In this document: positions 28,605 to 40,100 of the stretch, piece by piece | Layout: every line of letters starts with the position of its first letter | How positions within the stretch are numbered: position 1 is the stretch's first letter | Assembly: GCA_004519485.1 (NCBI GenBank) | Contig: CP038128.1 | Coordinates: 1,505,001-1,569,000, forward strand | DNA from: Nannochloropsis oceanica | Lineage: Eukaryota; Sar; Eustigmatophyceae; Eustigmatales; Monodopsidaceae | Length of the DNA: 64,000 bases | Direction of reading: 5' to 3' | Made by a program: the position numbers and the translations under genes | Notes under the pieces: model-generated | The model's database searches: none | Seen by the model: the letters and a program-made list of their open reading frames with translations, nothing else | What the model was told of the DNA's origin: nothing

Positions 28605-31600
28605 CTAGGAGGAGAAGGCGCGGCCCATGACCTTGGACAGGTCCTCCTTGGATGGCACGGTGTAGGAACTCCCGCCGTCGTAGCCCGCAAACACCTGGCA
28701 GCAGTAGCAGCAGCAGTGGCAGCAGCAGAATGCAAGCAGGGAGGGGGGGAATGAAGGATGTAGAGAGGGAGAAATGAGTGAAAAGCTGCTGAAAAGCCGG
28801 TCAACGGGAGGGAAGCCATATTAACACCAGCAGCAAGCAGCAGCAACGGCAGCAGCAGTACTTGCAGAGACGAGGCGACTCGTCCCTATGAAATATATGA
28901 TCGCACTACGCACAACGCCATTATTTCTCCACGTATCTTTTCCTGCCCCCGTCCTTTATCCTTCGTTTCTCCCTCCTTCCCTTTCTCCCCTTTCTCCTCC
29001 TCACCTTGGCTGCGATCTCGACGCCCGCGTCCTTAGGCACGAGCTCGGGAGGGATGGGCACGCGCTCGTCGATGGTAATGCCGCTCTTGGTGATGGCCTC
29101 GTACTGGGGGGGGGATGAGGAGGGTGGAAGGGAGGAAGAGGGGGAGGGATGGAGGGAGTGAAGTGAACCAGGGTAATGGACTATAAATGCCGTGCCCTCA
29201 ATTACCCGCTGCTGCCGTCCACCGCGTGCACCTGCCGCCCTCAGGCACCCCGTTAGCTGGCCCCTCTTTTCCTTTCCCTCTCTCCTTCCCTCCTTGATTA
29301 ATTGCTGCGCGCACCTTCATATCGGACATGGAGATGAAGCGGTGGATCCGGGTCACGCCCAGCCAGTGCAGCGGGTCGGGCATGAGGGCCTGGGCGTGGG
29401 GGGGGCGGAGAGGGAGGGAGGCACGGAGGGAGGGAGGGGAGAGGGGAGACGGGCGGAGAGGGGAGACGGGGCGGGAAGGGAGGGAGGCACGGAGGGAGGG
29501 AGGGAGGGAGGGAGGGAGGGAGGGTGGGTGGGAGGGAAGGTGGGAGGGAGGGAGGGAAGGAGGGAGAAAGGGGAGAGGGGAGACGGGGTTGAGGACCAAT
29601 TGACGGGAATGAGGTTTCAACACGCCGACCCCTGCTCAGTCAGTGTCCCCTCCCTCCCTTTCCTCCTCCCTCCCTCCCTCCGTACCTGGAAGCGTGTATC
29701 GGTGATGCCGGCCACGTGCTGCGTACAGTTGAAGTACTCGTCTGCACGGTCGCCGCCTGGACCAGTGGGAGGGAAGGGAGGGAGGGAGGGAGGAAAGGAG
29801 GGAGGGAGGGAGGGAGGGAGGAAGGGTCGGTGGAAAAAGACGACCAATTTCTCAAGGCCCCCATGAAGGAGAAAAAGTGCGAGGGAGGGAGGGAGGGAGG
29901 GGGAGGGAGAGGAAAGGAGGACCCGCGCACCTTCTCGGCGTTTGCGCATATTGTAGACGAGGTATTTGGTTACCTCGCCCAGAGCCCGCCCCTCCTTCCG
30001 GTAGTAGACAATTACACCTGCAGCAGCGGCAGCAGCAGCAGCAAGCGGAGCAGGAGCGGGAGCAGGAGCAGGCGGAGAAGCAGGAGCAGGAGCAGAAAGG
30101 GAGGGGGGGAGGGAGGGAGGAAAGGGGAAACAGAAGGTGGATGTGAGTATGAGTAAGAGATACCGCATGGCGGACGGATGACGCAGACGAGGTTTTCCGC
30201 CCTTGCCTCCCTCCCTCCCTCCCTCCCCGCTTGCTTCCTTCTGTCCCAGCTCCTCTCCCCCTCCATTCTACCAGTGCCCCCCTCCACGGCCGTCTTGATG
30301 CACTCCTCGATGGCGTGGATCAGGTAGGGTCGGCATGTGCAGATGTCAGAGCCAAATACGTCCGAGCCTGGAGGAGGGAGGGAGGGAGGGAGGGAGGGAG
30401 GGAGGGGTAGGACGCATGAAGGAGAAATCAAGGGAGTGTAGCGGATCACAGGCAGCACCCGACAGGAAGATGGAAGCATTGGAGGAAGCAGTGGAGGGAG
30501 GGAGAGAGGGAGGGAGAAAATGCAGGCCTGACCGTGGTGCCAGACAGACGCGTACCGTTGCACTCGTCGTGGACGCGGGCGGTGAGAGGGACGGACTCGT
30601 CGGGGATTTTCTCGGGGTCTCCGAAGATGTAGACTGTGCTCCCGCCGATGGGGGGCAGGAACACCTGAGGGGGGGAGAGGGAAGTTAATGGGGAAGTGAG
30701 GAGGGAGGGGTGGAGGGAGGGGTGGAGGACGGAAAGGATGGAGAGAAGGAGGGAAGGTGTCGCCGCCGAGCATGCTTCCATATCGGCGCGTACGATGAGG
30801 TCCAACAGGGAGGGAGAGAGGGAGGGGTTAAGGGCGGGAGGGAGGGTGGAAAAGCCAGGTGGCGCCTTCCATCTCTACCTTCATGTCGGGGCGTGTGATG
30901 AGCTCGGGATACATCATATTCGTCTCGACGAAGAGCGTTTCCCGCAACTTGGCCTCCGTTACACTGAAACGCTCCGCCACGGCCGGCAGGTACCACGCGG
31001 GCTCGATGGCCGCCTGGGAGGCGAGGAGGAAGAGGATTAGGAGGGAAGGAGGGAGGAAGGAAGGGAGGGAGTGTGGGAGGGAGGTGAGTAGACGAAGAAA
31101 TGACGTGCCACTCGTCGCATAGGTCGAGGGTCCACAACCCTCCCTCCCTCCCTCCCTCTCTGGCCGTTACCTTGGTCACGTTGACCTGCCCTTCTTTGGT
31201 GAGCACCTTCCCGTCCGGAGCCAGCCGGCCCAGGCGCATGGCCTGGGGAAAAAGAGGCCGGAGAGGAGTGAGAGGAAGGGGGGGAGGAAGGGAAGGAGGG
31301 AAGGAGGGAAGGGCGGCCGACATACCTCGTGGATCTCCGAGAGCTCGATGTGCGCCTGGGACGATGGACGAGGTGGCCGACGGTTAAGGGAAGGGAAATG
31401 AGGGAAGAAAGAGGGAGGAAAGAGAGGGCAAATAGAGCAAAGAGAGGACAAGCCGGCGAACGACAGCAAGGACAGAGATCAAAGGGAGGGCTTCAACCGC
31501 ATGCGCATGATTCGGACTTCCCTCTTCCCTTCCCTCTTCCTCCCTCCCCCTCTACCTTAGTCACGGCGATTGTGGGGCGGATGTCGAATCCCTTTCGCAA

Positions 31601-32950
31601 GTACGCCCCGAAAGCCTCCTATGGAAACGGGAGATGGAAAGAGAGAGATAAAGCGTGAGAATGGCGTCAAGGACAAAGGATCGGCACTCGCCCTTTCCGT
31701 TCCGTCCGTCCGTCCTATCGTTTCCCCCCCCTCCTCCCTCCCTCCCTCTTTCCCCCCGTACCTGCGTGACGTGCCCGAAAGGGTCCATGGCCACGATTTT
31801 GTGGTGCGACCACCTGGATCGGGAGCCATGGAGAGCACAGTAAGGAAGAAATAATGGGAGAGAGGGAAGGGCGATGAGCACAGGCATACAAGAAGGAAGT
31901 ACAAGCCTCTTTTCTTCTGAGCCTGTCCCTGCTTCCCTCCCTCCCTCCCTCCTTCCCTTACCACTGAGGGAAGGGCCCGATTTTGGCCACGGGCGTAGTG
32001 TTCTCGAACTTGGGCTTGTAGTAAGGATCAAGCAAGCCGGTTGCCACGGCGAGGGCCTGTTGGAGGAAGGAGGAGGTGAGAGGGAGGGAGGGCGGGAGGG
32101 AGGAGGGGGGGGGAATGGCTCCTGACCTTGTAGATGCAGTACGAGCCTGAGTGGGCACCTATGGCATTCCGCTGTGCGTGTGGGTGTGGGGAGGAATGTG
32201 ACAACAATCACCCCGCGAATACGAGAATAAGAATAACGCCCAGGCTTTCCCGCACGCCAGGTCCGCCTTTGCTCTCCATTCTTCATTTCCTCCCTCCACC
32301 CCTACCTGGCTCTGGTGGCGGGTGGTGGCCACGATGGGGCCTCGGACCTCGGGGTCTTCCTCGCCCCACTGTGAGACCGATTGAGAGGAGAGAGGATGAG
32401 AAAAAGGGAGATGAATCTAAGGGGTTGAGATGGCCGTTGACGATGATGACAAACTGCTGCATCTTAAATGAAAGAGACGGGGAATGCTCACGTCACATCA
32501 CATTCAAGGCTCATCGATCCCTCATGGACTTCCCTCCTCTTCCGTAATTCCTTATCACGTACCGCCATGGGGATGGGATCGGATCCAAACTGCTGATCGT
32601 GCGTGGTGAGGGTGTAGCACTCGGCCTTGGCCAAGTCGGGCTCCGGGATGGTCGTCTCTGAGGGTTAATGGGTCAACATGGAAGGGAAGAAAAGTAAGAG
32701 GGAAAGGGCAACATAAAACAGGGAAGCGGCTGAAGGTAGAGATTATCCGAAGGATAAGCGGCATAGGAGGCGCTTCGAGATGGGTGGGGCCCTACAATTT
32801 TATAGGAGAATCAAGACACCCCATAACATGAGGCCTCTAACGACCAAATCCTCAATTCTCCATACTCCCTCCGAGCCACCCTCTCTTCTACAGCCCTTAC
32901 GCACCATCCATGGAGCTCCGGCGCTTGCCGAGAGTGGAGATGCCTTGCAT
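28605..32950 (-). CDS. URC1: URC1-type GTP cyclohydrolase II-like protein, 440 aa
   Basis: Seventeen minus-strand exons from ATG 32950 to TAG 28605, 30-135 bp each. Exon ends include 32905, 32563, 32306, 32127, 31962, 31762, 31556, 31326, 31171, 30879, 30556, 30272, 29931, 29686, 29315 and 29005. All 16 GT-AG junctions keep phase (441 codons). The GTP cyclohydrolase II core is clear. A zinc site of C-x10-C-x-C form runs from DECNG to SDICTCRPYL; then come GVIVYYRKEGRALGEVTKYL, NCTQHVAGITDTRFQ and PDPLHWLGVTRIHRFISMSD, then KYEAITKSGI. The last block and the about 190-residue N-extension (PIVATTRHQSQ, RNAIGAHSGSYCIY, MDPFGHVTQ) match fungal and bacterial Urc1. Urc1 is tied to the URC uracil-catabolism pathway rather than riboflavin synthesis. 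Substrate is inferred from the family. Introns carry long GGGA/TCCC tracts. Confidence 0.85.
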
Positions 32951-33489
32951 GGTCCTTTGGGTGGTTCGACGCTGCGACGGGTTTTTGCTGGCTTGGTTGA
33001 TGCCTTCGTGTTGTGCTGTATTCTTGTCGTTTGTCTCTTTCCTGCCTGGATTTTGTGCCAAAAGTGCCGACAAAGTAGAAGTGAGTGAGTGAGTTTGTAC
33101 AGCTGTAACGAGTGACCGAGCGTGGTACCAGAAAGACCGAAGAGACAAGTCAGGGCATGCATGAGACCATGTAGGAGGGCACGGCTCGAAGCTCGCCAAA
33201 AATTCAAGAAATCTCACCGAGGAGGAGGAGGTTTACCCCCCCCCGTACCCCAACCCAATCAATCAGGTAAAAAAAACAAGACGGGGACAAGACGCCCTCT
33301 TCTTTCAAATCATTACCACCAGAGACTCCTCTGCTGAAACAAGCGTATGACTTCTTGTTGAATTCTCCGTCTTCACTTTCTTCTTGCTTCCGTCTCATTC
33401 CACTCTCTCACTCTCCCATCTACCACACCTAATCCACTTACACACATCTTTATGGCCAGCACACAAAATACAGCACCAGCTGATAAGCC
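32951..33489. promoter_or_regulatory. Divergent intergenic region (URC1-like / MYB-like)
   Basis: 539 bp between the starts of two divergent genes, so it presumably holds both promoters. The MYB-side part (about 33300-33450) is C/T-rich. No TATA box or named factor site was recognised with confidence. Confidence 0.35.
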
Positions 33490-34790
33490 ATGGACGCTAA
33501 ATCCTTTTCCACACCTGTTGCCAGCTTCACCGCCGCTGCCAAACCTTCCCCTTTATCCTCATCTCCCTCCTCCCTCCCCTCACCTTCTCCCTCCTCTCCC
33601 ACGGCGCAGCCGCAGAAGCCACTCTACAAGGTTCGTGTATGCGTGTGATCGTCGGACGATAATATGTGGGGAACAATTTTAGAGGATGAGGTAAAATTGA
33701 AGTAAAAGAGAGGCAGGACAAAGGGGAAATGAAGCCCCGGTCTCCGCTCATCGTCCTTCTCACTAGCCTTTCTTTGTTCTAATCAACAGCCTTTTTCTTC
33801 TGAGGAGCACACTCGCTTTTTGACCGCATTAGATAGCCTCCTTGCATCTTCATCTTCTCTCCTCTCCACGAGTCCTCTTACTGAGAACGAAAAGCAGCAA
33901 GCATGGACAGGACTTGAGTGGTCCGATCTGGCGGCTAGAGTAGGAAACGAGCGAAGCGTGATGGAGGTAAGAAGATTGCCTCCATGAAGCCAAAAGAGGA
34001 CAAACTGACTGGACGTCAGAAAAAAGAAAAGATGGGTTTCAGGAGCATCACCTAGCTCACCCCTGAGTCATCCTTCTCTACCCCTCCATCTCGCCCGCCT
34101 CCCCTGCAGGTGAAGCTACACGCCCACGAGTGTTTCCTCCGCCTGCAAGCAAAAATGGGCGCATCCCCCGAGTCCTCCCCTTCCCACCTCTCCCCCGCCC
34201 TCTCGGCTGGACAAAAGGTGCCACAGCAATGCACTAAGAAGAAGGAAGAGGAAGCTGGAGAGGACGAGGAAGTGGGGATGGAGGCGGGGACCTCGATGGA
34301 GGAGCAGGAGCGAGACGAGAAGAAAGTGGAAGAGGGAGAAGAGGGGAAAACAATGCACGTTCAACAGGTGGAGGAAGTACAAATGCAGAAAGAGGAAAAG
34401 AGAGAGAAAAGAACCGAGGCGCACGAGGAGGGGCAGGAGAAGAAGGAGAACGAGAAGGAGGAGAAGGAGGGAGAGACGGGCGAGGGGATGTTGCATGAAA
34501 AGAAAGAGGAGGAGGAGGACGCGCCAGCAGCAAGGGACGTGGAGATGGTGGTGGCGATGACGGTGGAGGCAGAGGAGCCTGACGAGATGATGAGAGAGAA
34601 GAAGGAGAAAAAGCAGGAGCAGAAGATGGCGGAGAAAGAGAAGGAGGATGATGTGGCGAAGGAGGAGACGGTAGGGGGGAAGCGGAAGGCGGGCGACAAG
34701 ATGGAAGGATGTGATGCGACTGCTGGTGCTTCGACGGCTGTCCTCTCTGCAAAACGCGCCCACAGTCGCAGTAATGACACGATCGTTTAG
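33490..34790 (+). CDS. MYB/SANT SHAQKYF-like DNA-binding protein, 332 aa
   Basis: Three exons, 33490-33630, 33790-33966 and 34110-34790, in phase, with stop TAG. Residues 1-47 are Ser/Pro-rich. Residues about 48-120 form one MYB-like repeat: FSSEEHTRFLTALDSL, a Ser-rich insertion, WSDLAARVGNERSVMEVKLH, then AHECFLRLQAK. The LHAHECFLRLQ segment aligns with the SHAQKYF signature of plant and protist 1R-MYB regulators (V-x-HAQKYFLRL). The first helix carries a roughly 20-residue Ser/Thr insertion before the conserved Trp, and the signature is degenerate. From residue 130 the chain is highly charged (KKEEEAGEDEE, EEEED) to the end, probably disordered or coiled-coil. It is probably a nuclear regulator; DNA target unknown. 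Confidence 0.75.
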
Positions 34791-35192
34791 AAACACGCGG
34801 AAAGCTCCCTGCCATACCAGGAGGAGAAGGAGAACGGAGGCGAGGAAGTGCACCAGTGAGGGAGGCAGGGAGGCAGTTCAAGCGGAGGGTTGAAGATAGA
34901 GGTTCTGATGGTAGCATCGGGCGCAGCAGGGAGCGCGAGGAGAAGAAGGTGGCAGCAGAGGCGGAGGAGGAGGAGGGAGGCGAATGGCGACGTGCATGTG
35001 CGTGTGCATGAATGAAGAAGAAGAGATAGCGCAGAGAAGGTGAGGATAGGAGCAGGAGGAAGGGAGACTGAGGAGAAAGACAAATGGAAAAAAGAAGAAG
35101 AAGAAGAAGAAGAAGAAGAAGATGACCACGAAAGAAAGAAAAGAAGAAGGAGAAAGAGAGGAAGAAGAAGGAGGAAGAAGAAGGAGGAGAAG
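34791..35192. repeat. Purine-rich low-complexity flank with (GAA)n
   Basis: Downstream of the MYB-like gene the sequence grades into GAA/GGA repeats (about 35091-35192) that run into the assembly gap. Confidence 0.8.
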
Positions 35193-35292
35193 NNNNNNNN
35201 NNNNNNNNNNNNNNNNNNNNNNNNNNNNNNNNNNNNNNNNNNNNNNNNNNNNNNNNNNNNNNNNNNNNNNNNNNNNNNNNNNNNNNNNNNNN
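35193..35292. other. Assembly gap (100 N)
   Basis: Exactly 100 N, the usual placeholder for a gap of unknown size. It is flanked by a purine repeat on the left and a TCCC tract on the right. GATCGGGTTGAGGCGTT just right of the gap recurs with one change at about 35540-35556. Confidence 0.99.
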
Positions 35293-35417
35293 TCCCTCCC
35301 TTCTCCCGATCGGGTTGAGGCGTTCTCCCATCCTTCCTCCCCTCCCTCCCATCCTTCCTCCTTCTCTCCCTCTGACCCCTTCTCCTCCCGCCGCCCCTCT
35401 CAACTCCTCCCCCCGCA

Positions 35418-35487
35418 CCTCCTCCTCCTCCTCCTCCTCCTCCTCCTCCTCCTCCTCCTCCTCCTCCTCCTCCTCCTCCTCCTCCTC
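35418..35487. repeat. (CTC)n trinucleotide repeat
   Basis: Pure CTC/TCC run of about 70 bp. Open frames across it and the gap are artefacts. Confidence 0.95.
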
Positions 35488-35688
35488 CCCCTTCCCCTTC
35501 CCCTTTCCCTCGCACTCCTTCTCCTCCCTCCCTTCTTCCGATCGGATTGAGGCGTTGCCCACAAGCATGGGGCACCCTTGTCGTCAGGTACTCGGGAACA
35601 AGTCTTGTAGTACTTTTCGCACACCTTGAGCACCCTCTTGACCGGAATGCTATCTCTCCCTTGCTTGTGTGATGGAAGATTGCCGTCT

Positions 35689-35838
35689 CATATGCAATGA
35701 CGAGCGTCGTTTGTCCTGGTCCCGTCAAATCTGTGAAGAAATTATATATATATGTTATATGTATATATATAACATATATATATAATTTCTTCACAGATTT
35801 GACGGGACCAGGACAAACGACGCTCGTCATTGCATATG
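35689..35838. repeat. Near-perfect 150-bp palindrome
   Basis: Arms of about 75 bp (CATATGCAATGACGAGCGTC onward) are reverse complements with almost no spacer. The AT-rich centre (GAAATTATATATATATG) carries the only mismatch pair I see. It would form a long cruciform or RNA hairpin. It lies about 400 bp right of the assembly gap and directly left of a dispersed-repeat copy, so it is either a foldback element or an assembly inversion artefact. Confidence 0.9.
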
Positions 35839-35841
35839 TAT

Positions 35842-36220
35842 ACTATCCGAGGACTTTGTTGGTGTGAAACCTGTAAACACGTATCTCGAGATGGCAATAG
35901 GCAACGCAACATCCTGCGGGTGTATAGGTATCGATAACGTCAACCGCGGCAGGTGATGCGGACGCTGGAGAAGTTATCCCTCTGACCTCCTCTTTCCCCC
36001 CCCCCTCCTAGCCTTGTATGGGCCATCCGAGGACTTTACAGGTGAAAAACTTGTCGAAGCCATTAAAGCTCGGCAAAATAAGGAAAGAATATGCAACAAT
36101 TTACTGTTGGAATGCTTTTCCTCGTGTTATAATCCTGGGAAAAGGCAAATACTTGTGTTTGCATTTGTCTGCGGATAGATTGCACGCGATAATTTTAGGA
36201 TTGTAGGAAACTACAGAGAA
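35842..36220 (+). repeat. Dispersed repeat, copy 1
   Basis: Aligns over about 370 bp with 47836-48205. Shared blocks are ATCCGAGGACT...TTGGTGTGA, CCTGCGGGTGTA, GTCAACCGCGGCAGG, ATCCGAGGACTTT and TTGCA(C/T)GCGATA. In one frame both copies encode W-C-x2-C and RDGN...RN-LRVYR-like peptides, so it may derive from a coding element. This copy has a stop in that frame. Confidence 0.65.
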
Positions 36221-37004
36221 AGAAGCGGATAGCTGACGCCTCCGGGAGGAAAGGGAATGTCAAACTGAGACCGTACTTGCGTTTCTAATCCTTTCACTCA
36301 CCCTCTCTCTACCCCAGGCACCAACGTTTCATTTTTTATTTATTCCCATGGCCATTTAATACTGTTAGTCATGATGGTATTTTTGGAGGGCCATTATTAA
36401 AATTCAACGCCACACGAAGGATAGCTGAGAAAAAGTCTCGATAGGCACTGGGGCTGGTAGGTGCTGAGTAAAGGTGATTTGGCATGAAGAATAGTCTCTT
36501 ATGTGGGCTGTTTGTGTGTCTTTGTTACCACCCCAACCGGATGCATGTTCGCGCACAAAAATGGGCTGATTATACACTTTTAGAGGGACGAAATAGGTGC
36601 GAGATACGGCCATCAGAGACATTACGCAATCTGATAATTGGGAGATAGTGAAGAGGCGGCACATTTAATATGGCTTGTGCCAGTGGTTGCCGCCTGTCCA
36701 CAGGTAAATGGTTGAAGAACATGTGACACGGTGTGCTGGCTCGCCTCGCCGAGTCGCGAGAACCTAAATCCAAAGCAAGGACAATCGACAATCCAAGCAA
36801 GCACTTGATTGAGAAGGAGGAAGTCAGACGTACGGCAGCTCCCAGCTGGGATGGCCGTACGGAGGCCACCTGACTACCTGCCTTCCTCGACCTCCCGGTT
36901 GCCTTTTCTTCTATTCCACCGCGGCTCCGACACTGTCAACGGAGTTCGCTCATGCATTTGAGAACTTAAAGCACTTCTGCTTCCCCCCATCCTTTCTCAT
37001 ATAC
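36221..37004. other. Intergenic, no gene recognised
   Basis: Mixed-composition DNA between the dispersed repeat and the plastid-targeted protein gene. Short open frames have no domain or splice support. Confidence 0.5.
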
Positions 37005-37174
37005 ATGAAAAATAGGTCTGTCCGCAAGGGTATCATGATGGCTCCCAAACTTTGCCCTTTAATGTGCGACTGAGACTCACAGGCGAGCACGAGCACGATT
37101 ACGCACTCGCGCAGGCGCTTCCCACTGCTGCAAAAGAAGCAGAAAGGAACGATAAAGTATTGGCAGGTGAGGAG

Positions 37175-40100
37175 ATGACGAGAACTTGGCCGAGAAGACC
37201 ACCACCAAGAGGTGGAGGAAGAGGGCGAGGACAAGAGGGAGCAGATGGAGAGGAAAGTCAAGCCACGTCTGCCTCCGGCATCGTCCCCCGCAGAGCGAGT
37301 AGACCCTACGCCCGTCACCGCCACCTCCTGCTCTTCATCTGCCTCCTTCACGCCATCATCACCGAGGCTTTCTGCCCACGCCTAGACCACCGACACGGGC
37401 ACTGGATGTCTCCTCGTTCCCCCCCATACCTTCTCCTTTGCACAACTTCCGCCACCAATCTTGGCGGTCCTCCTCTCGTCCCCTCCCCATCACATCCTTC
37501 CCCCCATCCACCTTCTCCTCCTCCTCCTCTTCCACCTCCTCCTCTTTTTCCTGCTTCTGCTTCTCCTATCCCCCCTTCCGCCTCAATTAGTTCCCCTCCT
37601 TTTCCTCCTTGCCCCCCTGCTACTCCTACGTCTGCCACTGCCGCCATGAAGAGCACTGCTGTCGAGGGAGCGAGGGCAATTTCCAACAGGAACGAGGCTG
37701 CCTACCGACGACGAGGAGGAGGAGAGGGAAGAGGAGGAGGAGGAAAAGGAGGAGGAAGAGAAGGAGGAGTAGCAGCGGCAATAATAACAACTAAAGCAGC
37801 ATCGATACCAGGACGTCTTGCCACCCCCCTCCCTTCCTTTCTCCCTCCCTCCCCCCCTGTGTATCCTCACGATGTGGAGGCTGCATTGGACGAGATAGCA
37901 GCCCGGGCGGGGGATTGGTCGCTGATAGAAGGGGCACTGGCTCTCCACAGGTAGGGGGGGGGGGAAAGAGGGAAGGAGGGAGGGAGGAAGAAATAGGCGG
38001 TGGGACTTACCCGGGCGATCGGTTGAGGTATCAAAATACATATAAATATAGGGATGTACATGACATGTATGTATTTATATCTATGTGTATGAGCTTACTG
38101 AGCTAACCAACACGAGAAATACTTCTACTACAGACTAGCTCAGTGCTTGAGTGGGCCCGCGCCGGAGCTTCGGGGAATGTGGACCGACGCCCGCCGCCTC
38201 GGGTAGGACGGAGGGAGGAAGTAAGGGAGGGAATTAGAAGAAGAGGAGGAGGAAAAAGTCTTTGCATTCACACACTTCTCTGATCATGGAGGCCATTTTG
38301 AAGTTCTCATACACACACATTATTCATATATTAGCTTGCTGCTCGACCGAATGACGACGCTCACCACCGCTTCCGCCTCCTCGTCGTCGTCGTCGTCGTC
38401 CTCGTCCTCTTCCTCCTCCTCTTCCTCCTCCTCCCCCTCCTCCTCCCCCGCTCCGTCGAGCCCTCCCTCCATGAACGAGCGAGAGCTGGCCATGACCCTA
38501 ACGGCCTTGGGGCGACTAGGTCAGTGGGAGGAAGGGTGGGGGGGCGGGAGGGAGGGAGTGAATGTGGCAGAGAGGGAGGGAGGGATGGGGAAGGAGGTGC
38601 ACCACTGCCCTTTGTCTTAATGTGACGGGGTTGGATGCATCGCATGGATTCCTTACTCCATATCATATCCTGGTTCCTCTGGATCCTAATTATTTCCTCC
38701 CATCGCAGCCGGCTACACCCTCCGCCCTCCTCCCTCCACCCTTCCTGCTTCCCTTCCTTCCCCTCTACCACCACCTCTCCTCCCTCCCCTCCTTACCGCC
38801 CTTGTGCCTCAGGCAGTGGGCGTGGCGCTTGAGAAGTTCACAGCCCGGGATTTGAGTGCCTCGGTCTACGCCTTGGGAAAGCTGCGAAGGGTGAGGAAGG
38901 GGGGGAGGAAGGGGGGGAGGAAGGAGGGAGGGAGGGGCTTGCGGTTCACCCTCACTGCCGTCCGGCTTGCCACCGACCCCACAACTCAACCTTCCCTCCG
39001 TCCCTCCCTCCGTCCCTCCCTCCGTCCCTCCCTCCCTCTGCCCAGTTGGGCATCTACCAACCCGATCCCTCCGTCCTGGACGTTGCGGCTCTTCTCCAGG
39101 CCGAGACCCTCTTGCACCGCCTCCCTCCCTCCTTCCCTCCCTCCCTCCCTCCCTCCTATCCGCACCACCTGCTCCTTCATCCACGCGACCTCGGCCAGGC
39201 TCTTCTGGGTTTGGCGGCGTTGGGGGAGGGAGGGAAGGAGGGAGGGAGGGAAGAACAGGTGGAGAGAGTACGTCAGGCCGTCGCGCAATGCTTGGTATTG
39301 GCCACCGCCGCCTCCTCCCCCCCCGCCTCCTCCGCCTCCTCCTCCCCCGCCTCCTCCGCCTCCTCCTCCCCCGCCTCCTCCGCCTCCTCCTCCCCCGCCT
39401 CCTCCTCCTCCTCCTCCTCCCCCTCCTCCTCCTCCTCCTCCTCCTCCTTCTCCTCCTCCTCACCTTCATTAGCGGCTCAGGTAAGAGCGTTCTCCATCGC
39501 ACAGGCCGGAATAAAGACACAGACCCTGACAGCCCTCCCTCCCTCCCTCCCTCCCTCCCTCCCTCCCTCCCTCCCTCCCTCCCTCCCTCCTTCCCTCTCT
39601 CCCTCCACTCCCTCCTCCACCCGTTTCTTCCCCTTCCAGGATGTGGTTTCCCTCGTCGAGGGCCTCTCTGCCTGGTGTCTGAATCAGCAACCGCCTTCCC
39701 CTCCCTCCTCTTCCTCCCCTCCCTCTTCCTCGTCGCTCTTCCCTTCTTCCCTCCCTTCCTCCCTCCTGCGCGTCCAGGGCGTCTTCACAGCCTTCCTCTC
39801 CACCCACCCTCTAATATCCTCTTCCAGGCGGGCCACTGACCGCCGACGGATACGAAAGGCGCTCGCCTCCCTCCTTCCTCTCCCGAGGGAGGGAGGGAGG
39901 GTGGGAAGGAGAGAGGCAGGGCAGCATCGCTCCCGGGCCGCTCATGCCGCAGTGCTGGCAGCCAGAAGCGTGGGTGAAATAGAGGCAGCGATCCGTCCCC
40001 TGCCTCTTCCTCTTCCTCCTCCTGCAGCAGCAGCAGCAGCAGCAGGAGGAGGAGTAGGAGTAGGAGTAGGAGTAGGAGCAGCAGCAGCAGCTTTTTCTCC

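Noticed and set aside
29192-29866. Plus-strand Gly/Arg/Glu-rich frame
   Set aside because: Composed of GGGA repeats in introns of the minus-strand URC1-like gene.
34234-35568. 444-residue minus-strand open frame across the gap
   Set aside because: It runs through 100 N and simple repeats and is antisense to the MYB-like gene. It is compositional, not a gene.
35689-35838. Palindrome as a transcription terminator
   Set aside because: No gene ends nearby, and eukaryotic genes do not use such hairpins for termination.
36404-36869. Minus-strand frames of 86 and 99 residues
   Set aside because: No recognisable motif, no start context and no exon partners.
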